Source: Mansonella perstans
Taxonomy: Eukaryota; Nematoda; Chromadorea; Rhabditida; Onchocercidae
Assembly (NCBI GenBank): GCA_037074765.1
Contig: JBAMDO010000030.1
Coordinates: 310,001-374,000, forward strand
Reading direction: 5' to 3'
Length of the DNA stretch: 64,000 bases
Under the pieces are notes generated by a model. That model searched no databases. It saw only the letters and a list, made by a program, of their open reading frames with translations, and had not been told where the DNA came from. The position numbers were made by a program, and so were the translations under genes. Within the stretch, counting starts at the first letter, position 1; every line of letters starts with the position of its first letter. This document shows, piece after piece, positions 1 through 10,867 of this stretch.

Positions 1-1339
1 CGGTATATTTTCTAATAGCTCAACATCATTACACTTCACGTACTGCAGTGCTTACAAATTATGTTAGTTACCAATTTTTTACAGAAATCAGCAGAAAGCT
101 GTCACGTCAAAGCTGTCACGCATTATCACAAAGCTATCACACATCATCGAAAGCTGTCTGTCACGCATCATCGAGTAACCTGCATGTGGAGTCATTTCAT
201 CGTCTTGGCTTCACGATATATTTTTCATACTGTAATAATACTTCTACTGGTTCGTCAAATAAACAAATAATCAAATAATCTATACTTTGCTCGGTTCACG
301 GAAAAATCTGATCATTTTTTTTTTTCCTCTTCAAAACTGATACCTTGAATTCTGAATCCCTAAGAAGAAGCGGAATGCATGAAAGAGAAAACCAAAAATA
401 AAAAATCTCTGTAACAATGATCCATAGAAGTTCCCAATGGAGTGACTGAATTTTGGATTTGAAACGCCTCCTGAGCGTCAGGAAAATCGTATAATCACTT
501 CAGGATTTAAGAATTCAAGCGATATGTAACGGATACGACAAACTTCATGGAAGCTGAATGCACTCTTTAATCATTAACATCAAAGTTTTCCTCATAATTA
601 ATTAATACTAATATTTATTTTCTTGGCTGAATAAATTTGGCTCGATAAAAATGCCTGGAGACTATATGATAGATAGGGAGGCTTCAAACGATCAGAAATT
701 TCCCTTATGACTACAACAGGTAAACAAATAAACATCTCAGAGGACAAGAAACAGTTCCTCTACCAACACCTCACTTCAGCATCTTCAGACTTCTTCCAAC
801 ACTGACAATGTAAGCAAAGAAAACCGAGTAGTCATTGTCACCTAACGAGATTGATTGCTTTTGTTTTTGCTTTGATGACAAAAGTGCAAAAGTGAGAGTC
901 TCAGGAAGTGTTGGGAAAAACAGAGGAAGTAGTGGAGGCAATGGAGGTGAAGTAGAAGTTACCAGTGTTTGGGTGCAATTTCTCAGAAGATATTCCAAAT
1001 GTTGAGTTAAAAGAAAAGTAAAACTTAACTATTAGCAATTTGCTTCATTTGATTTTTTCTAGAATTTGTACATTTAGTATTATTTGTTTATCTATTACTG
1101 TATTATTGATGCAAATGTACTTCTTGAAGAGCATTAGTTCATTTCTGAAGATACATATGTTGTATTTATTAGAGCACTTATTTATTCATTTAGTATTCAG
1201 TATGAGATATATGCACTCAATAAAATAAAAATATTATTTTCTACGATTAAGTGACTAAGTTTAAGTTTAACGAGAATAATTCTGATTAAAAGTTTAACGG
1301 AATAATCAACTGAGGTCACTAATGCACTAGCTGTACTTT

Positions 1340-1715
1340 AAAGCGGAGATCGATTGATGGCTATATTATCCTGGATGAAAATCAGTTAAAGATTAAGTCT
1401 TGTTCAAGACGAGAAGGGGATTCTGATTAACTGCAGTTATAAGCTTGGCTATATAATCCTGGAGCAAGACCATCAATTAAGGATTTCTTGCTTATTCAAG
1501 TCGAGAAGAGAATTCTGATACAAATTAATTGCAATTGTAAGCATATTTGCTTTTTGCAGGACTATATTATCTTGGATGATTAAGAATTTCTCGTTCATGA
1601 CGAGAAGGGGATTCTGATTAACTGCAGTTATAAGCTTGGCTATATTATCTTGGATGAAGACCATCGATTAAGGATTTCTCGTTGATACAAATTAACTGCA
1701 ATTATAAACTTTTTG
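1340..1715. repeat. Diverged tandem repeat (~100-120 bp unit) before mrg-1
   Basis: Three to four degenerate copies share blocks such as CTGATTAACTGCAGTTATAA, GGCTATATTATC and GAGAAGGGGATTC. The array ends right at the acceptor-like TTTTTGCAG at 1709-1717, 15 bases before the mrg-1 start codon. Confidence 0.75.
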
Positions 1716-1718
1716 CAG
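1709..1718 (+). promoter_or_regulatory. Probable trans-splice acceptor of mrg-1
   Basis: TTTTTGCAG lies about 15 bases before the ATG at 1733, with no open upstream exon to pair with it. In nematodes this usually marks spliced-leader addition. No SL sequence can be seen in genomic DNA, so this rests on position and motif only. Confidence 0.55.
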
Positions 1719-1732
1719 GAATCACAAGACAT

Positions 1733-4700
1733 ATGGAAGCCGAAGCAAGCAGTTCAGATGGCTCAACGACAAGTGTAAGAGTTAAAACCGAGGTGAAGCA
1801 TTTAATGCTTTAGAGGAATAATAAAAGGGAAAATCGAATTATGAATTATGTTGGAATCACTGTTATGGCATGGCTAACAAGTACTATTTGATTTCAGTTA
1901 ACATCATCACCAGTCGTACCGTATGATGTGAACTCGATGATACTTTGTAGCCATACTGATAATCTTTTTTATGAAGCCAAAATAATCGCTGTGAAAGTGC
2001 AAGCAAATGGAGACTATGTATACACAGTTCATTATCAGGTTTCAGATTTTTCTTCCTCTTTTTTTCCAGGTTTCCTTTTAGATGTACCTGTTTAAGAGAG
2101 AAAAAAAATTGTAAGCATTATAGTGGAAGCATCATTTTGATCCTGATTCTTATGATTCTTATTATAGTGAAAGCACGATTTTCATCTTGATTTCTTATTA
2201 TTAGGGATGGAGTAAACGATACGATGAAAATATCCCACATAGCATGTGCGCATCACGATTCCGTCCGTTTACAACGGAAAATATTGAACTTGCAAAGGTA
2301 ATATTAGCTGAAGCATGTGTTTTTTCGTAATTATAATATTGCCAGTTAGTTAGTTTCTGACTAAACCAAAACCAAAATACAAGATCGAAAACAGGACCGA
2401 TTGAATAATGCTGCTTTATGCGCCTGTCCTGGAAAATTTTTTATTTCCTGGAATATATATGCTATCGAATTTTCAATGGAAGTTAGCATGATGATTCTTA
2501 GAAGGAAATAGGTAAGGTGGATAGCCACTCCCACTCAGTCAAGTGTTTGCAAATATTGGATGTTTTGTAGGAAAAAAATTGTAGATTGAAATGAGGGAGG
2601 CAAAAGCTCGAGCTGCTGAGTTGGCTAAAAAAAAAAACCACAAAAGGCAGAAATTCGTGGACGTGGACGTTCAGCTACTACATCGTTATCAGACTATTCT
2701 TCCAGTAAGGAAACATGTAATTTGGTTTCAATGTTTCGCTGTCAATTTGTTGACGCTTTCCTGTCGTATTTGTTGAAATTTACCCTTTTCTGTGCTATTG
2801 TTGTAGCTGCAATGGATCTTGAAAATACATTCTCCTGAGAGTTCTCGAGAATGTACCCTATCGAATTTCGAGTCCTTCAGGATTTGTTCCAGTTAAATCA
2901 TTTATACTTTTTGTGATATAGTCATTTTTGGAAGGGAGGATTGCTAACACACATTCGTTGCTTACTATAGATACATCTCGAGATATGAAAGTGCTGCTCA
3001 ATCACAACAGTATCCTGGGGGATTTGTCTCAAAGATCAGCGGAAAGTTTATCGAGAAGTTCATGCATAAGTGAGGTTAGAAAACAAACAAATTTTTTGAT
3101 TTCGGCAAGCCAACACTTTGCTGCTGTTTAGATTTTCTGATGAAAGACTTTCTGTGTAATGCTGCTCAGATTCAGATTCCCCTAAGTTGAGCAAGAGCTG
3201 AACAAGCAGATAATGTTGATGATGAAAGACTTTCTGTGCAATGCTCAGACTCTCCTAACGAGCTGAGCTGAAGCAGGCAATTTTCTGTTAATGAAGCTTT
3301 TTAGACGGTATCAGTTCCTGAAAAGCTGAAAGCCCTACTAGAAAATGATCATCGCTTGGTTGAAAACGAACTGAAGTTACCACGTCTGCCATGCCGCTTT
3401 ACTGTTTCAAATATTATGGAAGAGGTAAGACATTAAACATTAAACGTTTTTTTACCAGTTTTTACTAGGCAAAGTTATCAAATCACTGAAACCGACAGAA
3501 AAAGTTAAAATCACTTTTGTTGATAAAACTATATTAAAATGTAGTTCTCGAAACTTCATTGAAAATCCAGAAGTTAAAGTCACTTTGTTAATTTAAAAAC
3601 ATTTTGGAACCTAACAGTTTTGTAGTTTTATTTGTTTTTGGCAGAATTCTTTCAGTATGACAAAATTTGTAAAGAAATTTGGGAAATTGGACTTTTAAAT
3701 TGACTTGAAAAACTGACCCTTTGTCACGTTTATTAATCTATCTCTGTATATGTTATGTAGTATGTTACGCACGTACGAAAGCTGGATGCCATGTGCTCGG
3801 AAGTTAAGATGCATAAAGGACGGGCACGCTATTGGAAAGGTGTTGTAGCGGCGCTAGATGAATGTACGGATAATATGAAAGTAAGCGCTTGCAAATATGC
3901 TTTTTAAAGCCGAATTAGAAATCCTAGTGCTGTTTGATATTATTGTGTGGTGTGAAAGTTAAAGATGCTGCTTTTTATGAAGAGAAACATATTTTTGGCT
4001 TTCTATGGAATATTTTTTCCAAATATAAAATTTCGTTGAAGAATTCTCTTACATTTTCCAAGTTTTTAAAATTTTTTATTTGTCCTAAGGAAAACGTAAA
4101 TTTTTTGTCGGTATTGCTTTTTTACGTTTAATTTTTTATCGATTATTGCCTTTTTATGTCTAATTTTTTGTCGGTTATTGCCTTTTTCCGTCTCTGAAGT
4201 TTCTGTGTTTCAGAGTTTTTTCGATCTGATTGTAGCTACTGACATACTGTATCCAAATGAAAAATTGCGTCATAAAGACCTAACTAAGGAAACTTCAGAA
4301 GTCGTCATTCGTTCGTACGATATATCAGGTAGAAAAAATTTTACAGATGTATAAATGTACTTTTATAGTTTGAAGAACAATATGTTTCAAAAGTGAATCA
4401 TTTTCCGCGGCTGTTTAAGGTTGGAACACTTAAAATTTAATCATTCCAACCACGAATTTCAGATTTTTTAAATGAACCAAAAAAAGAAGGACTTCGTGCA
4501 TCGGAATACTATGGTTTTATTTATTTGCTTCGATTACTTATTAGGTTTCCGGAAATGATTGAGTGAGTTGTTGTTGGAATTATTTAATCCAGACTTTCAC
4601 TTCGTCAAAAGAATCAAAAGAATTAAGGAATTTAAAACCTCGAAATCGCAAATTCAGATATCTATTTCCAAATTGATCGCAATTCATTCTAGGTATGTGG

Positions 4701-4852
4701 TATGCGATATCGATTCCAAAGAGATTTTGACTGTTTTTGTGCAGTCATTTGTTCGTTATTTGGGAAATAATTCCGAGAAATTTTTCGATCCAAAGCTGGA
4801 CTATGAAACCGTTACTGAAGAATACAAGTTGCGTCTTCTGCAAAACTCTTAA
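1733..4852 (+). CDS. mrg-1: MRG-1 / MRG15-type chromodomain protein
   Basis: This is a chromatin-binding protein of the MRG15/Eaf3 family. The family reads methylated H3K36 with its chromodomain and recruits histone acetyltransferase or deacetylase complexes; in C. elegans MRG-1 acts in the germline. Ten exons: 1733-1774, 1898-2038, 2205-2297, 2585-2704, 2971-3074, 3305-3424, 3761-3880, 4214-4328, 4463-4562, 4693-4852. The chromodomain covers roughly residues 15-95 and keeps the aromatic pattern YEAKII...QGWSKRYDENIP. A Ser-rich linker follows, then the MRG domain from about residue 168 to the end, with PEKLKALLEND, YWKGVVAALDE and ASEYYGFIYLLRLL. The length is about 371 residues, close to the family norm. 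Exon 4 holds a run of 11 A that breaks the frame: one more A restores both an RGRGRSATTS frame and the splice phase to exon 5. An AATAAA at 4956 is the likely poly(A) signal. Confidence 0.94.
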
Positions 4853-4955
4853 GATTTAGCTACATTTACATCATCGTGCCTAATCTATTATATATCCTAA
4901 GCAACTTATAAATTGTAAATATTTTTTTTGATTTTCATAAATCCTTGAAATTTCA

Positions 4956-4961
4956 AATAAA
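4956..4961 (+). terminator. Poly(A) signal of mrg-1
   Basis: This is a canonical AATAAA about 104 bases after the mrg-1 stop codon, followed by T/G-rich sequence. Confidence 0.6.
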
Positions 4962-5229
4962 ATTGCCTATCTGTGTTGTGTTTTACTGTGTGTTCTGCCG
5001 GTGGTATTGAAAAGTGTAGAAAATATTGGTTAATGGAAAGTGGTGGATTAGGAGATGTTCAATACCAAACAATCATTTAGGGATGTGTCAATAACAAACG
5101 GTCATTTAGGTCCATAGTAGATTAACTATATAGAGATTAATCGGACACGGAGAAAATGCAAGCTATACTATATTATAAAAGAAAAGAATTATGGAAACAC
5201 CGCGTAGAGATGAATAGTAGCGGCGACGA

Positions 5230-5275
5230 ATAGATTATATTATATATTATATATAATATATATATATATATATTT
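5230..5275. repeat. TA-rich microsatellite
   Basis: Nearly pure TATATTA/TATATA repeats over about 45 bases between the two convergent genes. Confidence 0.85.
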
Positions 5276-5822
5276 TAAGAAATAAAATATAGTTTAAATT
5301 TTAAGAACATTTCAACAACTCAACATTTCTCAAGTCAGATGTAATTGGTCAATTTCACAACAATGAGGATCTTGTTTTTGTTTTTAATTGTCCAAATTTA
5401 AATTTCTTTTGACGTTTTTAGGAACGTTCTATATCAACTAACATTGAGAACGTTCCAAACATTAATTAAATCGATTTAACACAACTTACAAAGTTACACT
5501 GTTTGCAGTTCACTTGACGTGACATTTTGACATATGTTTACACAAATAGTTTTTTTTTTTGAACATATATTTATACTACCAATATTTTCATATAAAAATA
5601 AAGTCGGTAACCACCAGTTCGACGATTGTCCTATAATAAATCAGGGAAACTTCAGCAAGCTAGAATTCATAAAAAACCATCGAAAAAATCGATTAGCTTT
5701 CTGAATATGTATGTCTCTTTTCTCTGAAAAGGTTACGAGTGTAAAATACGCGAAAGTTTGTATATGGAACATCGTAAATATACTTCAAAATTAACATATA
5801 ATTGTTAAATTAACATATAAAT

Positions 5823-5861
5823 GTCACCCCCTTCCCCGTCCCCCTCCTGGCTTCCTTCTCC
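5823..5861 (-). other. G-rich tract in the rfl-1 3' UTR (possible G-quadruplex)
   Basis: The plus strand is C-rich. The mRNA-sense minus strand has GGAGGGGG, GGGG and GGGGG runs separated by two or three bases, plus further GG pairs, starting about 12 bases past the stop codon. This is strikingly GC-rich for this window. Confidence 0.5.
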
Positions 5862-5872
5862 AGCGAATTTTT

Positions 5873-6890
5873 TCAGTCTCCTTGGTAACGAATACGTAAC
5901 GAAATTGGTCGAGCTCGAGTTTCATCAGCAATAAGAAGTTCGTCACCATTTGCTAGGCCAAGATCTACAAAAAATTAAGGAATTATTAGATAAGAATGTT
6001 ATAAAGCTGGATTTAAAGGATTTCTAAAACACTTCAAATTTATTTCATACAATGGTTGTTGCTAATATTTATTGAATGAATTCCTCAATACTACTATTCG
6101 GCCCTGAATTTAAATAAAATATAAATCAAATTCATTTCAATCTGAACTGCAAGAAACTTGCCTTTCAAAGTTCTGGATAAATTGGCAGTGCTAATTTGAT
6201 CTAATTCAGGTATCAAATCATTTTTCATATATAACTTCTCGTTCGCTGTTTGTATTGATGGATTACAAAGTTGACTGCAAAACAAATGGCTTTTCCCATC
6301 AGAAGGAGGTTAAATGTTAAAATTTTTTTTTTTTTTTTTTTTACCTTTATCTTCAATTTCTTTCAAGCATCAAAACAAAAGGAATGCAACAGTATTGAAG
6401 TTTACTATTCTTGCATATACCATTGTTAATTAGTTAATTAGAACAGAAGAAATGATGATATCACTCAGTGGAAGGAATACTTACTACTTTTTTATAATTT
6501 CATCTAGTAAATAGCGTAAAGTTTCCTTAGCTGGTACATCTACGTATTGTGCTTGTTCGCCACATACCAGACAGTCTGGCTGGAAAAAATTTCTTCTATC
6601 GAGGAGAAAAGAGGAAATATTGAAAAAATTCTCTTTAAAAGCAAATATTTTTTTAAATTTACTAGTAAAATATAATAAACAAAGTACAGTTTCGAACTCC
6701 AGTGTCCTAATCAAAGTCCTACAATGTATGTATGAAAATTCACTTTACTAAATTTATTCATCAATGAATGTAAGTAAGGAAGCGCTGAAGAATAACTAAT
6801 GCCTTACTCTTTTCTCCAGCTCGACAACTCCCATGAAAGCTCCCTCAATGTTGTTGAAATTGAGATAATTTTGCATCGGACAAGAAATGC

Positions 6891-6930
<40 letters not shown>

Positions 6931-9659
6931 AGTTAACACAATTCGAAAGTGATAAAAAGAAATCCTATGGGAAATATTACCGGAAAAATTCAAACGAGAG
7001 AAACTTACTTCGAAGCTAATTTCAAAGCCTCCAATGCGCATGATGCTGAAATATTTGAAGTTCACTATCCTTAAAACATCATATATTACAGATGATGAAT
7101 ATATATACAGGTGATGACAAATACTAACTCATATGAGCATTGCTATATTGTATAAGCTGTATTTATATTGTATATCTATACCTATTTGATATATCTATAT
7201 TCCATTCTACATACATACAATATAACTATATCTATATTGCAAATATTCAAGTGTGAAAAGCGCGCTCACTGATATATTTTATTGCAAATCAGAGAAGAAA
7301 CTTAAGATCTGTTAAAAATGAATAAAAAAAAAGATTTAACCTGCAATAACAGCGTTAGTGGAGGCTACAGCGGGGATTATTCTCTTCAGAACACCTTTTG
7401 TGAGTCTTAAATCAACTCCTTTAATATTGTATTTGTTAGCCCTCTTCAAAGCAGCTTTAAATACCCATTCTATGTGTTCCATGTTATCAGCATCCATCGG
7501 TTCATCTGAATCATATATACTCAATCTATATTCCCCATCATGTTATTACTACTCCATCACTTCATTTGAATCATATATACTTATCTGTATTCCCCATCAC
7601 ATTATTACTACTCCATCACTTCATATGAATCATATATACTTATCTGTATTTCCGTATGAATCTTATATACTTATCTATATTCTTTCGATATCATTATCAT
7701 GATATGTGCTTATCTATATTCTTTCATGTGTCATTATCATGATATATACTTATTTATATTCCTTTGATGCTAGCATATCATGATATGTACTTGCTTATAT
7801 TTTTTTGGTACTTTATCATGATATAATACTTATCTATATTCTTTTGATGCTGTCGTTATCATGATATATACTTATCTATTTTTTCGTTATCATGATATAT
7901 ACTTATCTACATTCTTTTGGTGCTAGCATATCATGATATATTCTTATCTATATTCCATCATGTTATTACTACAATACAGTTTTTGTTTTGAATGATAATG
8001 ACAATATCAAAAGTAAAATGCGAAAATATATTACTTCAGTTGCAAGAACTGTAACATGAAGTTATCAAAGAACAAACCATTGAAGGGTTTATCCGTATGC
8101 CACTGTATTATTTTCACATATTCGATGCAATGCTCAGGAAGTCGAGGTGTATTCGCTATCGTACAGATAGGGAAAGTGATCTATAAATGTTGTTCAATGT
8201 GAAGAGGAACTACCCGTGTTTCCAAGCTGATTGAAGTCCACATAAATGGATTCGGATTTAAAATAAATAATGCATACGAACTAGTAATTTTAATTACAAG
8301 GTCTGAATGCAATAAATTTGAATAAAAATGAAATCTAACCTGCGGTGGATACAAATCAACCGTACATTCGATACAAGCAGTCATCGTAGGTAGTATTACT
8401 CGAGAATTGCCCTTAAATCCTTCTGTACCACCATCAATTAACGGTATGACGCCTACAGGATTACCATTCGATTCGAATTCTACTAAGCTTACCTATTGTT
8501 AGATTGTTATGAAATATAAGCTAAAAAAATGATCAAGTGAGTTATTCACAGCGTACGTGAGATCAAAGTTATTTTCACAACGAAGTTGTTAGAAGAGTTC
8601 CAATTTTACAATGACTTGATCGCACTAAATTCAATATTGACTCCGTTTGAAATAAATGTGAAAAAACTAACCAATTTAGCATTAAGCCATCTTCTCGCAA
8701 CGACAGAATCTAAACCACAAATAATAATGTCGAAGGATCGATAGAATTGGTCATCTTTATCTTGCATCTTACAATTATGCCTGCAAACAACAAGCTTTTT
8801 TTGACGAAATTCTAAGTGTTCAAAGGTACGAAATCCTAAATGTTCATGGTACTTTCTAAATTCTAAATGTTTGATATCTTAACAACCCTCATTTTCAATC
8901 AGACATACGCGATTACAGAGCAATCCGGGATTCGTTTTCGGATGAACGCTGCCGCTACTTCGGCTTTTGATTTACCAATATCGGTTTCACTGAAAATAAA
9001 GAGAATAACGAAATATGGTGTAGACCTATGGTGTAGACCACCGAGAGACTGGAGAACTATCAATAATAATAAATGAAATTAACTAACATTTTACTGAAAA
9101 TGGAATTATCCGTCAGTTTTATGAAAATTTCTTGTTTTAAATTTGAAAAATAGCAACAGGAAAAAGTTGCAGCAACTAACCGAAAGAGAAATTGCCTATT
9201 CAGATTGGATAATTCGATTGTATCCATATCGATCACTTCGATTTTTCGAAAACCAGATAATGCCTGAGAATATCAAATTAAAACAAAAATTCAAAAACTT
9301 CTTACCTAACGAGTATTACAGTCTCAAATTAGTATGATATGACTACGACTGATCCTACCGACAACGAAATTCATACCAGATCTTTTAGCAGTTCACATCC
9401 TAATCCACCAGCTCCGACCACTAATACGTGACAGTTTTGCACCGTTTCCAAATTCTAAAAAGATTTATTTTTTCACAACCATACAAATTTTTAAATGTTG
9501 AAAGAAAAAACAGGAAATTGCAGCAAAATAATTAGAGATGATGATAACCTGTACTCCTGGTTCGAAGGCTGGATGAGCGAAGGCTGATTTGCCATCGGTG
9601 AGACGTCTCAAGTCACGCCATCGTTCGTTCCGAAATTTATCAACTGACACTTCTTCCAT
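5873..9659 (-). CDS. rfl-1: NEDD8-activating enzyme E1 catalytic subunit (UBA3)
   Basis: With ULA1/APPBP1 this protein forms the E1 that adenylates NEDD8, takes it as a thioester and passes it to UBC12, feeding cullin neddylation. Thirteen exons on the minus strand: 9659-9549, 9454-9377, 9263-9181, 8989-8909, 8780-8672, 8492-8340, 8180-8078, 7505-7341, 7045-7009, 6889-6808, 6579-6485, 6274-6162, 5964-5873. All phases agree and give 433 residues, against about 460 in human UBA3. Visible features are the ATP loop GAGGLG (51-56), the [16 protein letters not shown] region, zinc cysteines CIEC (194,197) and CLVC (337,340), and the thioester cysteine C211 in [16 protein letters not shown]. The C-terminal ubiquitin-fold domain binds the E2. 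Intron 12 starts with GC, not GT. Intron 7 is filled by a minisatellite, and intron 9 has a 36-nt poly(T) tract on the coding strand. Confidence 0.97.
6894..6929. repeat. 36-nt homopolymer (A on +, T on -)
   Basis: A run of 36 A on the plus strand. On the rfl-1 coding strand it is a 36-T polypyrimidine tract leading into the TTTACAG acceptor of exon 10. Confidence 0.9.
7515..7975. repeat. Minisatellite inside rfl-1 intron 7
   Basis: Two interlinked families are seen. One is a roughly 55 bp unit with CATCACTTCATTTGAATC and TTATTACTACTCC; the other is a roughly 40 bp unit with ATCATGATATATACTTATC. Together they fill most of the 572 bp intron. Confidence 0.8.
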
Positions 9660-10017
9660 CTGAAAGCTTGGCCACAACGAAATGAAAATAATGGAAAAGT
9701 TTCCCATCATGATACCCCTTGGAAATTTGCGAAACACGAAATGTACAGGGCAAATGGCAGGGTAGAGCAGGACACTGAATAACTATGCTTTTCCGCCAGT
9801 TATCAATGGTCTACTATTCTCTCATTTCAGCCCAGCCATCTATCAGTGATCTACTATCTTCTCTGCATTTAGCCCAGCCATGAATATGATGATGAGTAAT
9901 CAGCTATGAATATGATGAGTAATCAAGCTGAGAAATTATTTCAGCGATATAAACAACAGTGTGCAGTCAAACTAAAATATTTCCATTCCGCTCTTTTCCA
10001 TTTTACCAACGGACATT
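9660..10017. promoter_or_regulatory. Divergent 5' region between rfl-1 and the membrane protein gene
   Basis: 358 bp separate the two opposed start codons. A short direct repeat (CTCATTTCAGCCCAGCCATC-like and TTTAGCCCAGCCATGAATAT-like) occurs at about 9820-9910. No clear TATA box was seen. On the minus strand GCTTTCAG directly precedes the rfl-1 ATG, a probable trans-splice acceptor. Confidence 0.45.
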
Positions 10018-10720
10018 ATGGACGCTTACGGATGGCTACTCCTCAAGCTTATTTTTCTCGGCTTATCGGTAATTTTTTTTTATTCAATTTAAATGAACGA
10101 ACTACACATATAAATATAATATATCACTTTTTTTAAACTATACAAGGAAGTTCCTTGTTATCTGAAATACCGCAAGTTTTACTAATCTCCTTAAGCGAAT
10201 ACTTAACCGTCCCAAACTTCGGGTGATACGCGGAGAGTTAGCCCTGTGCTGTTTTTTAATGTCACTTTGCTTGGAACGAACCACGGAGGTAAACCGATGG
10301 CCATCCTGAATCGACCACATTTGGTCTCATAGCCCAAACGCCATTCAGGTTAGATATCCGAGTGTACCCATACTATGGATGGAGCTCTCTCAATCTCTGG
10401 TTCAGGGACTTTCGCTCACAGTACTACTCCATTTCAGCAGATTCCTCGAATGAATAATATCCACTTAGTAGTTTTGTCATACTTTATCTTAAGTAAGACA
10501 AAATTCGTCTCACTTTGGGAAAATACGTGAAAAATCTTTCAAATTTCGCAACTGATCAGTTGGCGGCGGAATTTGGAACGGTTGCTGCCGTAGGTGCCGT
10601 AAGAAAAAAGCTACGGTACATGATCCACGTGAAATGCTCATAACCTTTTCTGCTGACCCTGATGATCCTGAGGACCGGGATAAAAGGACAAAACTGCGGA
10701 ATTTATCTTTTAGAAATTAA
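10018..10720 (+). CDS. Small single-pass membrane protein, family not recognised
   Basis: Four exons fit together with consistent phases: 10018-10068, 10196-10288, 10354-10492, 10560-10720. They give about 147 residues. Exon 1 encodes a hydrophobic start (MDAYGWLLLKLIFLGLS), and exon 2 has a second hydrophobic patch (ELALCCFLMSLCL). Exon 3 is Ser/Thr-rich and leads into a membrane segment that crosses the exon 3/4 junction (HLVVLSYFILIGGGIW). A juxtamembrane cysteine/basic cluster (CCRRCRKKK) and an acidic-basic cytoplasmic tail with SADPDDPEDRDKR follow. These exons are clearly GC-richer than the surrounding introns. The cysteine/basic cluster suggests palmitoylation and a type I topology, which is inference. 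Exon 1 could instead supply the signal peptide of the astacin-like gene downstream, since its splice phase fits both. Other frames of exons 2 and 3 are also partly open, so the model is tentative. Confidence 0.5.
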
Positions 10721-10867
10721 TCGGGATGTCTCAACAACCATATTCTGAGATTATTTTTGATATTTTCTGAGATTCTCAGAAAAAAAATCATATTCTAAGA
10801 TTTTTTTTTGCCAGTATTCTGAGACTTCATATATATTCTAACTTCGATCTCGACCAATGAATTGCAG

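Larger units (their letters stand above)
1..1732. other. Intergenic region upstream of mrg-1
   Basis: No gene can be called with confidence. The first 200 bases hold an imperfect short repeat based on AAAGCTGTCACGC. Positions 834-1008 (+) stay open in one frame with a Gly/Ser/Asn-rich stretch that ends in a stop at 1006-1008. AATAAA-like motifs follow near 1217, so this could be the last exon of a gene lying to the left, but no family was recognised and the opposite strand is also open there. The stretch from about 1340 to 1715 is a diverged tandem repeat, listed separately. Confidence 0.4.
4853..5872. other. Convergent intergenic region mrg-1 / rfl-1
   Basis: The two genes end facing each other. 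The region contains the mrg-1 poly(A) signal, a TA-rich microsatellite at about 5230-5275, and a pyrimidine-rich block at 5823-5861 just past the rfl-1 stop. No gene was seen. Confidence 0.7.

Noticed and set aside
10138..10320. 60-codon basic minus-strand ORF (MWSIQDGHRF...)
   Set aside because: The plus-strand exons here join in phase with neighbours, and GC-rich coding DNA leaves the other strand open by chance.
10190..10450. Idea that the GC-rich patch is an rRNA fragment or bacterial endosymbiont insertion
   Set aside because: No rRNA motif could be recognised, and the patch is better explained as exons 2 and 3 of a spliced gene.
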